Positions 1 to 9,229 of a DNA stretch of 15,022 bases are shown here, in pieces (positions within the stretch are counted from its first letter, which is position 1; the number at the start of each line of letters is the position of its first letter). The translations under genes and the position numbers were made by a program. The notes beneath the pieces were generated by a model that made no database searches, was not told the DNA's origin, and saw only the letters and a program-made list of their open reading frames with translations. The stretch is from Entophlyctis helioformis (lineage: Eukaryota > Chytridiomycota > Chytridiomycetes > Chytridiales > Chytriomycetaceae): NCBI GenBank assembly GCA_025526915.1, contig JAHLKH010000396.1, positions 1 through 15,022 on the forward strand, written 5' to 3'.

Positions 1-2661
1 TGGCTTGCTCATGTTTCCATAGATCCATGCATTGGCGGAAGCAGTCAGAAGGCAGCATCCTGTGGGCATTGCTGATGTCCACGAAGTTCTGTTGAATTCA
101 GCTTTTGTGCAAGAAGCGTCTTGATCAGGCTGTTCTTTGAGCTGCGCGACAAGCCCTGCGTGCTTTTTTGCAGTGTAGGTGACGTGGTAGTTTTCGAGGC
201 ACACCTTGCGGCTGAGGATTCTCTCGAACGGACAATCGGTGCAAGTTTGCCCTGCTTGGACCAGAGGCGTTCGCATCCCTCCGCCGTCGATCTGGCGGCA
301 TCCAGGCGTCAATGCCGGATGCATTGTGGCGTCGGCACTTTGATGACGTGTGCAGCGACGTGAAACTTGGGGACCACATGCACGACGCGGCGGACATCCT
401 GCCTCAGAGAACTGCTTCTATTGAGTGAACAGCAAAGAGCACATGTAATCCTTGCTTTTCTGTCCAAACCAAGCAAGGCAAGCAAGCAGGCACATTAGCA
501 AACACAGCAACAAGCCCTGACTGTATCAGTGAGTCAAGAGAAGGAATGAAAGCGCACACGCACCTCGGCGCCTGGATTGGCTTTCTTGAGACGGTCATCA
601 TCCCTAGACAAGTTCTTGTCCATGATGTAGGTCAAGTTTGCCTCGTCAGGATAGGCCAGCTGCGAGTGACCCAATCGTCGGCCGAGACGTTGGTTTCCGT
701 CAGCCGCGAGATACAAGTCGCCAGGTTCTGCAGGATTGCTGTTTTGAGCAGGCTGTATGGTTGTCAGACACGGCAAGTGTTAGACAGAAGCATGCCAATC
801 AGGAGTATCAATGCGGCAGCATAACAGAGTGGCGCGCACCCTTGGGCAGGCATAGCAGAATCTGAAAAGGATGTCTGATATCCCCGGATTCTGTTTGTCA
901 AGGTCTCTAAGGAGAGCGTTGTGGGCATTGCCATGACGGTACTCGTTAATGGCGCTGTGGAACGCGTGCTTGACAACTTCAAAGGCGACGAGTCCATGCA
1001 GCTCTGTCGGCATAGTCAGATACATGGCCATTGGCCAGTGAGCTCAACGTAGCAAGTTTGAGCAGGAGTCCAAATGGCAGGCACTCACCGCAGATCACAC
1101 TGATAAACCCGCGGGCAGAGATGGCACACTCCTCGGTCAGGCGATTGTACAGGCGCAAGAGTTGCAGCGAGAATGCCTTTGTGACGTCCTTGGTGCCGGG
1201 TCTTGAATAGGATCCTGGAAAGTATCCCCGGGAGATGAGGGCCTCGTGCATCATCATGTGATTGCAATGCTTGAATGTGTAGTATCGCGAGGCTGTATGT
1301 GTGCATTAGCAAGGCACTAAACAGCCACCAAGACAGCAAATGCGATACTGCCAGACGCCAAAACGATTTCATGCATCGCTTCCAATACAGCCACACATGA
1401 CAGCCAGACAGCTTACCATCCAGACCAATGAGCAGAACAGTGGTGTCCAAATAGGTGCCGTTGCAAATGCCACAATCAATAAAGACTTCAAGCTCCCTGT
1501 CTCCGCGGCCGGGATTGATTTGTCGAAAGCTTTCCCAAGAACTGCGGGCCTGCTCAAACAATGTCTCGTCGGGTCTGTGCTGGTTTCTGAAAGCAGCCGA
1601 TGCACTGGCAGGCGGGTCGTCCCACGATGCAGAGCATGTGGGCTGCTGGTAGGAATGGCAGCTGTCATCGTGCACATCATTGTCGATCCCGCAGTTGTGA
1701 TGGTCCTCGGAGCATGGGTCATCGCGGTCGATCCTCATGGTGCGATGTTGCAGACGAGAAAGACCGACATGATCAACAAACTCGCAAATGTCGTGCGTCA
1801 GAGCCAAGCCTGCATGGAACTCGTTGCAGCAATGCCCACAGATCGGACTAGTTGGATCGCAGGTCTTGCACACACCGGCTGCGTATCGCTGCGAGCACTG
1901 GCGGCATACGGGTCTGCGAATACAGCGACCATCAACCGATGCAGGGCCAGGGATTGTGCTCTGAACATGCTTGTCGCGGGACTCGAGATCCGTGTCAAAG
2001 GCCCGAGTGAGGGCGGGGTATTCAGGCCGATGATTTGCATGTGCCTCTCTTGATGTCTTGCTTTGCTCTGCTCGGGTCCTCTTGTATCTCACGCGATAGC
2101 TATGTGAGCTTGCTGAGCGAGTGTGGTCCTGACTCTGACCTTGACCTCCTGCTCTGTCATCATCGTCTGGATACCATCCATCCTCAGAGTCCGACTCATC
2201 ATCATCGGCAAGGGGGATTGATGCGGCGGCAGCTGGATTTTGGCGATTGTTTGGCTCATCCTGGTTGAGTGGAGTGTCATGGCCATCGCCGCCGCCGAGA
2301 AAGTGATCGTAATTGTCGTATCCATCATCATGACCGTCAGCATGGCCGTCAGCATGCTGCTGTTGAGCGACGTGCTCCTGCTGTTGGGCTTGCTGTTGCT
2401 GTTGCACTTGCTCTTGCTGTTGGGCTTGTTGCTTGGTTGCATTGCCATACACAATCTCTCGTATTGTCCGCTCCGACTAAACGTCAAAGGATGCAATCAG
2501 TAACGGCATCATCAAGCGTAAACAGCAAGGTCTAGACCATCAACACGTACATTTGCAAGCACAGTAGTGATAGAAAACATTCCATTGCCGCGAAAATGGC
2601 GTTTGGAAAAGGCCAATCTACGCAAGTCCATGCCTCTGTGTGTCGGATGACGATGTTTCAT
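1..2661 (-). CDS. KDZ-superfamily (Kyakuja/Dileera/Zisupton-like) DNA transposase, 3' end degraded and cut by the window edge
   Basis: Probable cut-and-paste transposase. Exons that join in phase: 2661-2551, 2476-1417, 1292-1089, 1042-840 and 752-564, then a broken region to base 1. The start is the ATG at 2661, with a second in-frame ATG at 2631. Exon 1 joins the long exon through a GTACGT donor and TTTAG acceptor. The N-terminus is polyglutamine followed by acidic low complexity. A B-box-like cluster follows (CRQC, then CKTC, then CGHC and FH). Next come KDZ hallmarks: FKHC, ALISRGYFPGS with a downstream AFSLQLL, FCYACP, and LYLAADGN holding the first catalytic Asp (699-701). Further on, VPKFH (360-374) and AEGCERLWS, with the likely catalytic Glu at 279-281, match the family's C-terminal motifs. 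Between these two lie an in-frame TGA (309-311) and competing frames, and the stretch before VPKFH is too short to hold the usual middle Asp region. Family membership rests on motif recall, not a search. Confidence 0.75.
2340..2446 (-). repeat. CAG/CAA-rich tract encoding polyglutamine
   Basis: Imperfect CTG/TTG triplets on the plus strand read as Gln-rich codons on the minus strand, near the N-terminus of the KDZ transposase. CAG and CAA are mixed and there are Glu, Ala and His interruptions, so this is a coding low-complexity segment rather than a pure microsatellite. Confidence 0.8.
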
Positions 2662-3167
2662 GATGACGGAAAGCAGTCAGAGAGGCAGTATCGGAAGGCG
2701 TGAAGGGATCTGTCTGATTCATAGGAGTGAGTACTGATCAGCAGTTGAGTTCATGCAGCATCCATGGCCGTGTGTATATGCAAAGCTATGCGGCCAACAA
2801 CTGACCAAGAGGCGATGACCAACAGTCTGATCAGCGGCGGCAAAGGCAGGATCTGAAGCAAAGCAAGGGCAGGCTGCCAGCTGCAATGGCCGTCAGTCAC
2901 CGTCCATGAGGACAGGCAAGAAACGCGTGACCAGGTTGACGAGTGCAACGTACGTTGCTTGTGAGGACGTGAGGCTAAGCTGGACGGCTCTGCTGGAGTG
3001 GATAGAGCAGCGCAGTACAAGCCGGCTTCTGGTGGTTAGCTGTATCCCATGCTGGGTGCTGGGTCCTGTGGGGGCAGCCGGAAGCCAGCCGGGTGCAACG
3101 GCAGGTTGGATGCGTACCTGGCGCGGCGTGGCAGCCGCGCGTGCTGCTCAGCCGGACGGACGGAAAG

Positions 3168-3576
3168 AGGCGAGGAAAGCAACGGCTCGAGGAGCGCCGG
3201 TCAAGCAAGCAGAAGGGCTGCTGCTACTGGATATGTAGAGGACGGGCCGCAGTCGTCCGGGAGAGCAGCAGCAGCGACGAGGAGCAGCAAGAGGCGGTCG
3301 GGGGTGGTTGCCAACAATGCGGAGAAGGGCAGAAAGCTTCCGACGGATCTGGCGAGCACGCTCAGGGCCAGGCAGATACAATGGTGATGAGCGGAGGGTG
3401 GCTGCGCGGTCAGATCTGGCAAGCGCGTGCAGGGAGGGTGGCACGGATTATGTCAGCAAAGGGCCACACAGAGTGGTGATGAGCGGAGTGTGGCCGCGCG
3501 GTCAGATCTGGCGGCGTGCTGGTGAGCAGGGGACGAGCCGAAGGGCAGGCAGACAGGCGAGGAAAGCAGCGGCTCG
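3168..3576. repeat. Nested partial direct repeats
   Basis: Two 39-bp copies, 3382-3420 and 3474-3512, differ at two positions and start 92 bp apart. Both contain GCGCGGTCAGATCTGGC. A second pair of 22 bp (3168-3189 and 3555-3576, one mismatch, core GCGAGGAAAGCA) flanks them. The pattern suggests repeated local duplication in non-coding DNA. Confidence 0.85.
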
Positions 3577-3650
3577 TAGGGCAGGCAGGCAGGCAGGCTA
3601 GTAAGGCAGGCGGGCTAGTTGGGCAGGCGGGCAGGCGGGCAGGCCCGAGC
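3576..3650. repeat. GGCA/GGCG simple-sequence tract
   Basis: Short-period G-rich repeats such as GGCAGGCAGGCAGGC and GGGCAGGCGGGCAGGCGGG. Non-coding. The Gly/Arg/Ala-rich frames through it are artefacts of the repeat. Confidence 0.85.
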
Positions 3651-4020
3651 CGGAAGGAGGGCCGGCGTGCGTGCAAGCCGGGTGGCGGGCGGTCGGCCAG
3701 CCGGTCGGGCGAACAGGCACCAGAACGCGTCGAAGGAGGGCGGCAGCGCCAAACCGCCGGCGAGGCGTGTGCCAACGAGCTCGAACGGAGGGCCGCAAGC
3801 GCGCGTTCACAGGCGAGTGAGCCAAGCGGCCCACTGTGACGGAAAGCGCACCGGCAACGGGTGCTGGGAAACGTCTCGACCAGAAGTTTGGCACAGGGAA
3901 ACACCAGCGCCGCGTGGAACGCGCGACCGTGTCCAGTTCTCCGCCGTTCCGCCCGCCAGATCCACGGTTGAGCGCGCTCGTGGATGGCGAGCTGAGCGCG
4001 GCCGGCTGCGGCATGGAGAC

Positions 4021-4150
4021 CCTTCGCGAGGGGCAGACTGAGCGTGGATATGCCTCGCCGAGGCTCAAACATAAAATGGAAGGGCCTCGCAGAGGGGATT
4101 CATTCCGACTCTCGGCCCAAAGCGCTGCAGAAATTTGGGCCTCGCCGAGG
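4021..4150. promoter_or_regulatory. Four copies of a CCTCG(C)CGAGG-like palindrome upstream of PUS7
   Basis: Related near-palindromes lie at 4021-4033 (CCTTCGCGAGGGG), 4052-4064 (GCCTCGCCGAGGC), 4084-4095 (GCCTCGCAGAGG) and 4139-4150 (GCCTCGCCGAGG). Copy starts are 31, 32 and 55 bp apart, and the last ends about 200 bp before the PUS7 start. Dyad symmetry and repetition upstream of a gene suggest binding sites for a dimeric factor. A repeat family or small hairpins are alternatives. The regulatory role is inference. Confidence 0.4.
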
Positions 4151-4347
4151 AGTTCGCCGACTGAAATAGGACTCTCAAGAGGCAAGCGAAAAGTCTACCC
4201 CTAGTGGAGAACCGGGCCTTTTTTCTTTGCATTTGCAATCCCAACATTAAACGACTCGCGCCGCTCAGAGCGCTCAGCAACCAACGGCACCTCGCAAGCG
4301 TCTGGATCCCTCTGCGGCGTCGCCTGTCATCCGCACCAACACCCAGC

Positions 4348-7223
4348 ATGTCGTCGTCTGCCGAGCCTGCTGCTGCGCCTGCCGTCCAAGAGACCGCAGG
4401 CACACCGACTGGAGCAACTCGGTCGCTGCAACGGAAGCCGACTTGGGCATCTTGGAGTACATCAGCCGATCCACACCGGCCTTTACAGGCATCATCAAGC
4501 ACAGGTGCCTGCCAGCTCGCTGTGGCACTCGATGCATGCCGATCCAGTGCGCATGCGTCTTGTGCCTCGCACTGACATCCATGGCCTGATGGACGTGCAG
4601 GTACAGCGACTTTCTGGTCAACGAGGTCGACCTAAGCGGCGAGATTGTGCACTTGCGCGAAACATCCATGGCTACGCCTGAGCAGGCTGCCTCTGCTGCT
4701 CCTGCTGCTGTCTCGACTCCTGCTCCTGATGCAGAAGTTGCTGCTGCGGCTGCCACGACAGAGGAAAAGGTGCGCTCGTTCCCAGCATGCAGCCATGTGC
4801 ATTGCAAATGCCTGACTGATCTGCAACCGGATCTCGGCAACAGGACGTTCCCGCCAAGCTGGCTGAGCTGGCTGCTGTGCTGCAAGACGAGGACATCATC
4901 CCAGAGATCCAGGCACTCTTGGACGCAACTGGTGCAGATGCCAAGAAAGTCGTCATGACAAAGGTATGGGTCTGCCACCGACGCACGCGATCGCACCGAT
5001 CCGACTCACACACGCATCGCCATCGTCAACAGTCGATCCCCGAAAAGAACACACGCACGCTGGTGCACCAGACGGTGCGTTCGCTGTTTGCCGGCCAGCT
5101 GGACACGTACACGGAGAAAGACGCGATCGCCATCTCGCGTCCGACGGCTGCCACATCGCGGCGCAATGCACCGGCCTCCAGAAAAGGCAACAACGGCAAG
5201 TCCAAGGTCAAGGCATCGTTTGCTGATCTGGGTGGCGAGTTTTGCCACTTTACGCTGTACAAGGAGAACATGGACACCATGCAGGCGTTGTCGATGCTCG
5301 CCAAGACCATCAGGTACGCTTGATGTCGTGCGTGTGCGTGTGCGTGTGCATGACTGCACGCTGTATCGGATGCTGGCCTGACACGTCGGAATGGATAGGG
5401 TGCCGCAACAAAGCTTCACGTTCAGTGGGACAAAGGACCGTCGTGCTGTGACCGTGCAGCGCATCTCGGTTCATCGCGTGCGGCCCGACGTGCTGCTGGG
5501 TCTCAACAGACGTATCCGCAATGCGCGTATCGGCGATCTCAAGTGAGCATGTCGATGCTCTTGGCTGCCGCGGTGTAGGATTGACGTTTTGCGATGGATG
5601 ACCAGGTACACGACCGAACGACTGGCTCTTGGATCGCTCGCCGGAAACCATTTCACCATTGCGCTTCGGTAACCACGGTGGCTGGTTTCCGTATTGCAGC
5701 AACACGTGTCAGACTCACTCTGGCCATCGCCTGCCACAGCAATGTCGAGGCAGAGTCGGAGGATGCCATCAACCAGTCGCTTGAATCGTTCAAGAAGCTT
5801 GGCTTTATCAACTACTATGGCATGCAGCGGTTTGGTACACGCTCGATCCCGACATACGCTGTCGGCCTGGAGATGCTGTCTGGAAACTGGGCTGCGGCCA
5901 TCGATCTCGTCATGTGTGCCAAGGGCGATGGTGGGTCCCTTTTCTCTGCCACTCCATACTCGCTTTGCAAGCCACTCACATGGAAGGCAGAGGACCCCGA
6001 TATCATTGCTGCCCGCGAGCACTGGTTCAAGTACAGGGACGCCCAGGAAGCATACGAAATGTTCTCGCCGCGGCTGCTCGCTGAACGGTCTGTGCTGAAA
6101 GCGTATGCATCCATGGGCAACACGCACAACCACTTGGGTGCGCTCCAAGCCGTAAGCCTCTTCACCCTCCATCTGCCGTCGTTCCTCTCATGGCGACATC
6201 TCTCTAACTTTGCACAACCCAGATCCCAAGATCCCTGCGTCTGATGTACGTCCACGCGTACCAGAGTCTGGTCTGGAACCATATGGCCTCGGAACGCGTC
6301 CGCATGTATGGCCACACGCCAGTCATTGGCGATCTCGTGCGGCCGCTGGGTGTCTCGGACACGGATCTGGACATTGCCGACGACGCCGATGCCGACGCGG
6401 ACACTCTCCCGGCCACCACTACTACGGACACCGCTGGCACTGCTGGCACCGAGACGGCCACGACCGCCGCCGCCAAGGGACACTTGTCAAACCGCAAGAA
6501 CCAGCCCGTGATCATTGAAACGGCGGAGCAGGCGGCCCAGTACACCATGGCCGATGTCCTGCTGCCGATGCCGGGCCACGCGATCCTGTACCCGCGCAAC
6601 GCCATCATGGACATGTACAAGGAGTTTATGGGGAAGCATGGGTTTGATCCGCTTGACATGACGCGCAAGATCAAGTGAGTGGCGACGGCGTTGTGTGCGT
6701 GTGCAGCGTGTGCAGCCGTGTGCAACGAGAGTGCTAACATGTATATCCAGGGAGTTTAGTCTGACGGGATCGTATCGGCCGGTGGTGTCGATGCCACGCA
6801 ATGTGTCGTGGTGCGTGTATGATGCAGGGACATGCGTGCAATGCCGAGGATGCTAACAGGAAGTGTGGACAGGCGGATGCTGAGATACAATGACGATCAT
6901 ATGCCGCTCGTGCAGACTGATCTGGACATTATCGAACGCAAGCCAGTGCCTGAATCGATTCCAGGTGCGTACTTTCCAACGCCAGCCTGACAGCCGTGAT
7001 GACGGGTGCTAACACAAGATGGGCTTGTGCAGACGGGAAGAAACTCGCGCTCGTGGTCGAGTTCACGCTCGGTGCGTCGCAGTACGCGACCATGGCTCTG
7101 CGCGAGATCACCAAGACGGACACGGGCTCGCGCCACCAGACGTCGCTGTCACGCGAGACCAAGCGCAAAGAGGCTGACGATCCCGAGACTGCCGCTGATG
7201 CCAAGAAGATCAAGACGGAGTAA
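4348..7223 (+). CDS. PUS7: tRNA/mRNA pseudouridine synthase PUS7 (TruD family)
   Basis: Converts uridine to pseudouridine in tRNA and other RNAs (U13 and U35 in yeast). Twelve exons: 4348-4504, 4601-4769, 4844-4963, 5033-5313, 5399-5542, 5606-5668, 5740-5930, 5991-6151, 6223-6674, 6751-6810, 6873-6964, 7033-7223. All junctions are GT-AG and phases agree. Landmarks in order are EADLGILEYIS and GIIKHRYSDFLVNEV near the N-terminus, GGEFCHFTLYKEN, FSGTKDRRAVTVQ carrying the catalytic Asp of the GTKD motif, LAGNHFTIALR, GFINYYGMQRFGT, MYVHAYQSLVWN, LTGSYR, and ATMALREITK near the C-terminus. The predicted length, about 693 residues, matches yeast and human PUS7 (roughly 660-680). Exon 1 needs one extra base near 4420 to join the ATG frame to the conserved frame. 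A second, ATG-less protein-like frame lies upstream, so the exact N-terminus is unsettled. Exon 9 carries an Asp/Ala/Thr-rich insertion (about 6361-6478). Confidence 0.95.
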
Positions 7224-7338
7224 AGCTGGATAAACTGCGTTTGTGTGAATGTGCATGTCATTTCTGTTTTTATACTCGAGTAAAACGAGCAAGTCATGTG
7301 CAATGAACGGGCGTGCGGCTCATGTCCAGCGCAATCGG
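7224..7338. other. Short convergent intergenic spacer with shared 3' ends of PUS7 and OMA1
   Basis: The PUS7 stop and the OMA1 stop face each other across 115 bp. The spacer contains a T-run with TTTTTATA (about 7265-7272) and TAAA-type stretches on both strands that could serve as polyadenylation signals. No gene fits. Confidence 0.6.
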
Positions 7339-8915
7339 TCAAACAGCAACCGTGAAATGGATGCAGTCTGCAGCGTGCTCGTCAGCCGACTGCATGAGAA
7401 CGCAAACAGGAGATGGCAAGGACGCACCTCTCCGCAGTTTGAGTCGCGCAACGTCTCTTCGGCCTGTGGCATCCATTCGCGGATCTTGTCGATGCGCGAA
7501 GCTGTCACCAACCAGGATCAGTCCCATCCACCAGCACAGCACAGGCAGCCGCCGACGACACTCACAGTGCGATGGATGCGTGCTCAAGAATTTGGGCACG
7601 TCCTGTCCTACATCTGCGTGGCTCATTCTCTGCCACCGCATGTCAGTACATAGACTGCCGTAAGACGACGCCAGCCAAAATGATCACCAACGAACCTGCC
7701 ACATGGCGACCGCTGCGTGCGGGTCATAGCACGCCTTGGCCATGAGCTGCAGCCCAATGAAATCCGCCTCGCTCTCACATTTCCTGGAGAACGGTCTCTG
7801 CAGATCCACATGTCAGTCGAGAACTCGCGCGTCATGCCATCCCATGCCATGTCACGCCACGCCACGCCATTGGCCAAGACACACCATGATGCCCAGATCG
7901 GTGATGGCACGCGTAAGGAACGGGCTGGGACCAAACACGGCAACAAACAGTATCTGCGCCACGACCAGGATCTTGGTCCATGTGAACTTTTCAACCGAGT
8001 GCCGCGCCAGCTGGTGTGCCATCTGTCGACGTGCGTGTCAGCGCATCCATTGTAAACCACATGCTGCACGACACATGCGACACGCCACATGCCGCGACCC
8101 ATGTACCTCGTGGCCAAGCACGGCCGCCATGCCGTCTTCCGTCTGCACAATCGGAAGGATGCCCGTAAACACAAAGATCTTTCCGCCTGTCCACCGCATC
8201 ATCAGCAACATGTGTGATAGCGGGCCTGTGCACACAACACCAATGCACACATGCCGCACGTACCCGGCAGCACAAAGGCGTTGCGTTGCGCGTCGTTCAC
8301 GACATGGATTTGCCAGTCGGCCGCATTCAGCCCGCTCGCGGCGATGAGGCGGCGGGCAACCCTGGCCACGAACAGCGAGTAAGGGTGGTTGGCCGGGAGG
8401 AGCGCGGGGCCGACCTCGGCCATCACCTGCCGGTACGCCATGTCGCCCAGCAGCGCTTCCGTGGCGGGCGAAACGTCGTTGAACCGCGTGCGGCCGGATA
8501 TCGGCACCGTTTCCAGGTGCGTGACGATGTAGCCGGCCAGGAAGACGGCGGCTGCTGTGGCACCGAGGGCTGCATACGGTCTGCGGTAGAACGGAAGCCG
8601 CCCTGGATGGTGTGTGTGTGTGTGTGTACGAGCCAGCCTGGTTAGTGGCGTGCGTCATTTGTGTGTGACGGCCGGCGACGTACGGCTACTGGTGCTTCCA
8701 AAGTACTCGTAGCCATTGGCGCCGGTGGCTCGAGCGGTGGGCTCTGGTGGCGGGGCTGCGGGTGCCGGTGTGGTGGAGATGGGCACGGTCTTGCGTCGCT
8801 GCGGGCTGCGTGGCGGCGGCCGCGTTGCCAGCGTGCGGAGCGGCAGCAGCCGTTGGTGCAGCAGGAGTGTCGTTGCGCGCAGCGGCTTCAGAACATGCAA
8901 GAGGCGAGACGCCAT
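7339..8915 (-). CDS. OMA1: Mitochondrial inner-membrane metalloendopeptidase OMA1 (peptidase M48)
   Basis: Zinc protease of mitochondrial quality control; in animals it processes OPA1 under stress. Eight exons in minus order: 8915-8684, 8602-8264, 8186-8107, 8022-7885, 7797-7696, 7629-7566, 7501-7428, 7389-7339. All junctions are GT-AG and phases agree, giving 359 residues, close to yeast Oma1 (345). The N-terminus, [19 protein letters not shown], is Arg/Leu/Ser-rich without acids, as a mitochondrial presequence should be. One transmembrane segment lies around residues 88-105 ([16 protein letters not shown]). [10 protein letters not shown] is the family signature. [17 protein letters not shown] leads into the zinc motif HEMAH (residues 216-220, split by an intron after the Glu). 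The third ligand lies in ESEAD (271-275). FLSTHPSH and EWMPQAEE close the domain. The ATG at 8915 gives the presequence directly. The last short exon is not conserved sequence and is less certain. Confidence 0.95.
8610..8627. repeat. (TG)n microsatellite in OMA1 intron 1
   Basis: Alternating GT run (CA on the coding strand) just upstream of the intron 1 acceptor. It supplies the pyrimidine/purine alternation before the CCATCCAG acceptor. Confidence 0.9.
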
Positions 8916-9229
8916 GTACGTCGTGTTGGAAAGATACTGATTGGCCAATCCTGGTGGACTCGCTGTGATTGGTCGATCTAGAGAGCCCTTGCACGGTGCA
9001 GACACTGCGCGATGCGAGCACAGCAACAACGCGCCATGCCAGATCCAGACGTGGCTGCACTTGCCGCCCAACTGCACACAGGGATCTGCGCTGCCATGCG
9101 TACTGCACGCCATTCCTGAATGCACGGGTACGCTTTATCTGTTTCTGGATGTCCATTGGCATGATCGCCATGCTGCTTGATTGCCTGCTGATTGCACTGG
9201 ATGGCATGGCATGGCATGGCATTCCACAG
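8916..9229. other. Spacer between OMA1 start and first supported Fanzor exon
   Basis: About 314 bp. It must hold the OMA1 promoter. A possible extra Fanzor exon, ending at a GTACGC donor near 9129, reads in phase into the exon at 9230, but its Cys/Arg/Thr-rich sequence resembles no domain I know. A competing short frame (ATG at 9012, stop at 9117-9119) does not splice in phase. An (ATGGC)n run (9201-9222) precedes the acceptor CCACAG. Confidence 0.5.
8939..8978. promoter_or_regulatory. Paired CCAAT-type motifs in the OMA1 upstream region
   Basis: GATTGGCCAATC at 8939-8950 is a perfect 12-bp palindrome containing a CCAAT box on each strand. GATTGGTCGATC at 8967-8978 repeats its left half. They lie about 25-65 bp upstream of the OMA1 start codon, in the spacer shared with the Fanzor-like gene. 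CCAAT boxes are bound by the Hap/NF-Y complex, which in fungi controls many mitochondrial genes. Use at this site is inference. Confidence 0.45.

Larger units (their letters stand above)
2662..4347. other. Gene-poor GC-rich region between the KDZ transposase and PUS7
   Basis: No open frame here shows a recognisable domain or splice pattern. Frames of 100-220 codons on both strands are Arg/Ala/Pro/Ser-rich and reflect base composition. The stretch holds partial direct repeats (3168-3576), GGCA-type low complexity (about 3576-3650) and four short palindromes (4021-4150). The far right part should contain the PUS7 promoter and 5' leader. The left part may include the 5' end of the transposon, but I could not see a terminal inverted repeat. 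Confidence 0.6.

Noticed and set aside
1340..2053. Plus-strand open frame of 237 codons
   Set aside because: It lies antisense to the long KDZ exon, has no recognisable domain, and the minus-strand exon has matching splice sites and family motifs.
2751..3238. Open frames of 90-110 codons on both strands between KDZ and the repeats
   Set aside because: No start context, splice sites, domain or composition bias distinguishes them from chance frames.
3410..4185. Overlapping minus-strand open frames of 195-220 codons
   Set aside because: They run through GGCA repeats and are Arg/Ala/Pro/Ser-rich with no motif. High GC lowers stop frequency, so length alone is no evidence.
9012..9119. Short frame starting MRAQQQRAMPDPDVAAL as a Fanzor first exon
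   Set aside because: It looks protein-like but ends in a stop before the GTACGC donor, and the alternative donor at about 9100 gives the wrong phase into the exon at 9230.
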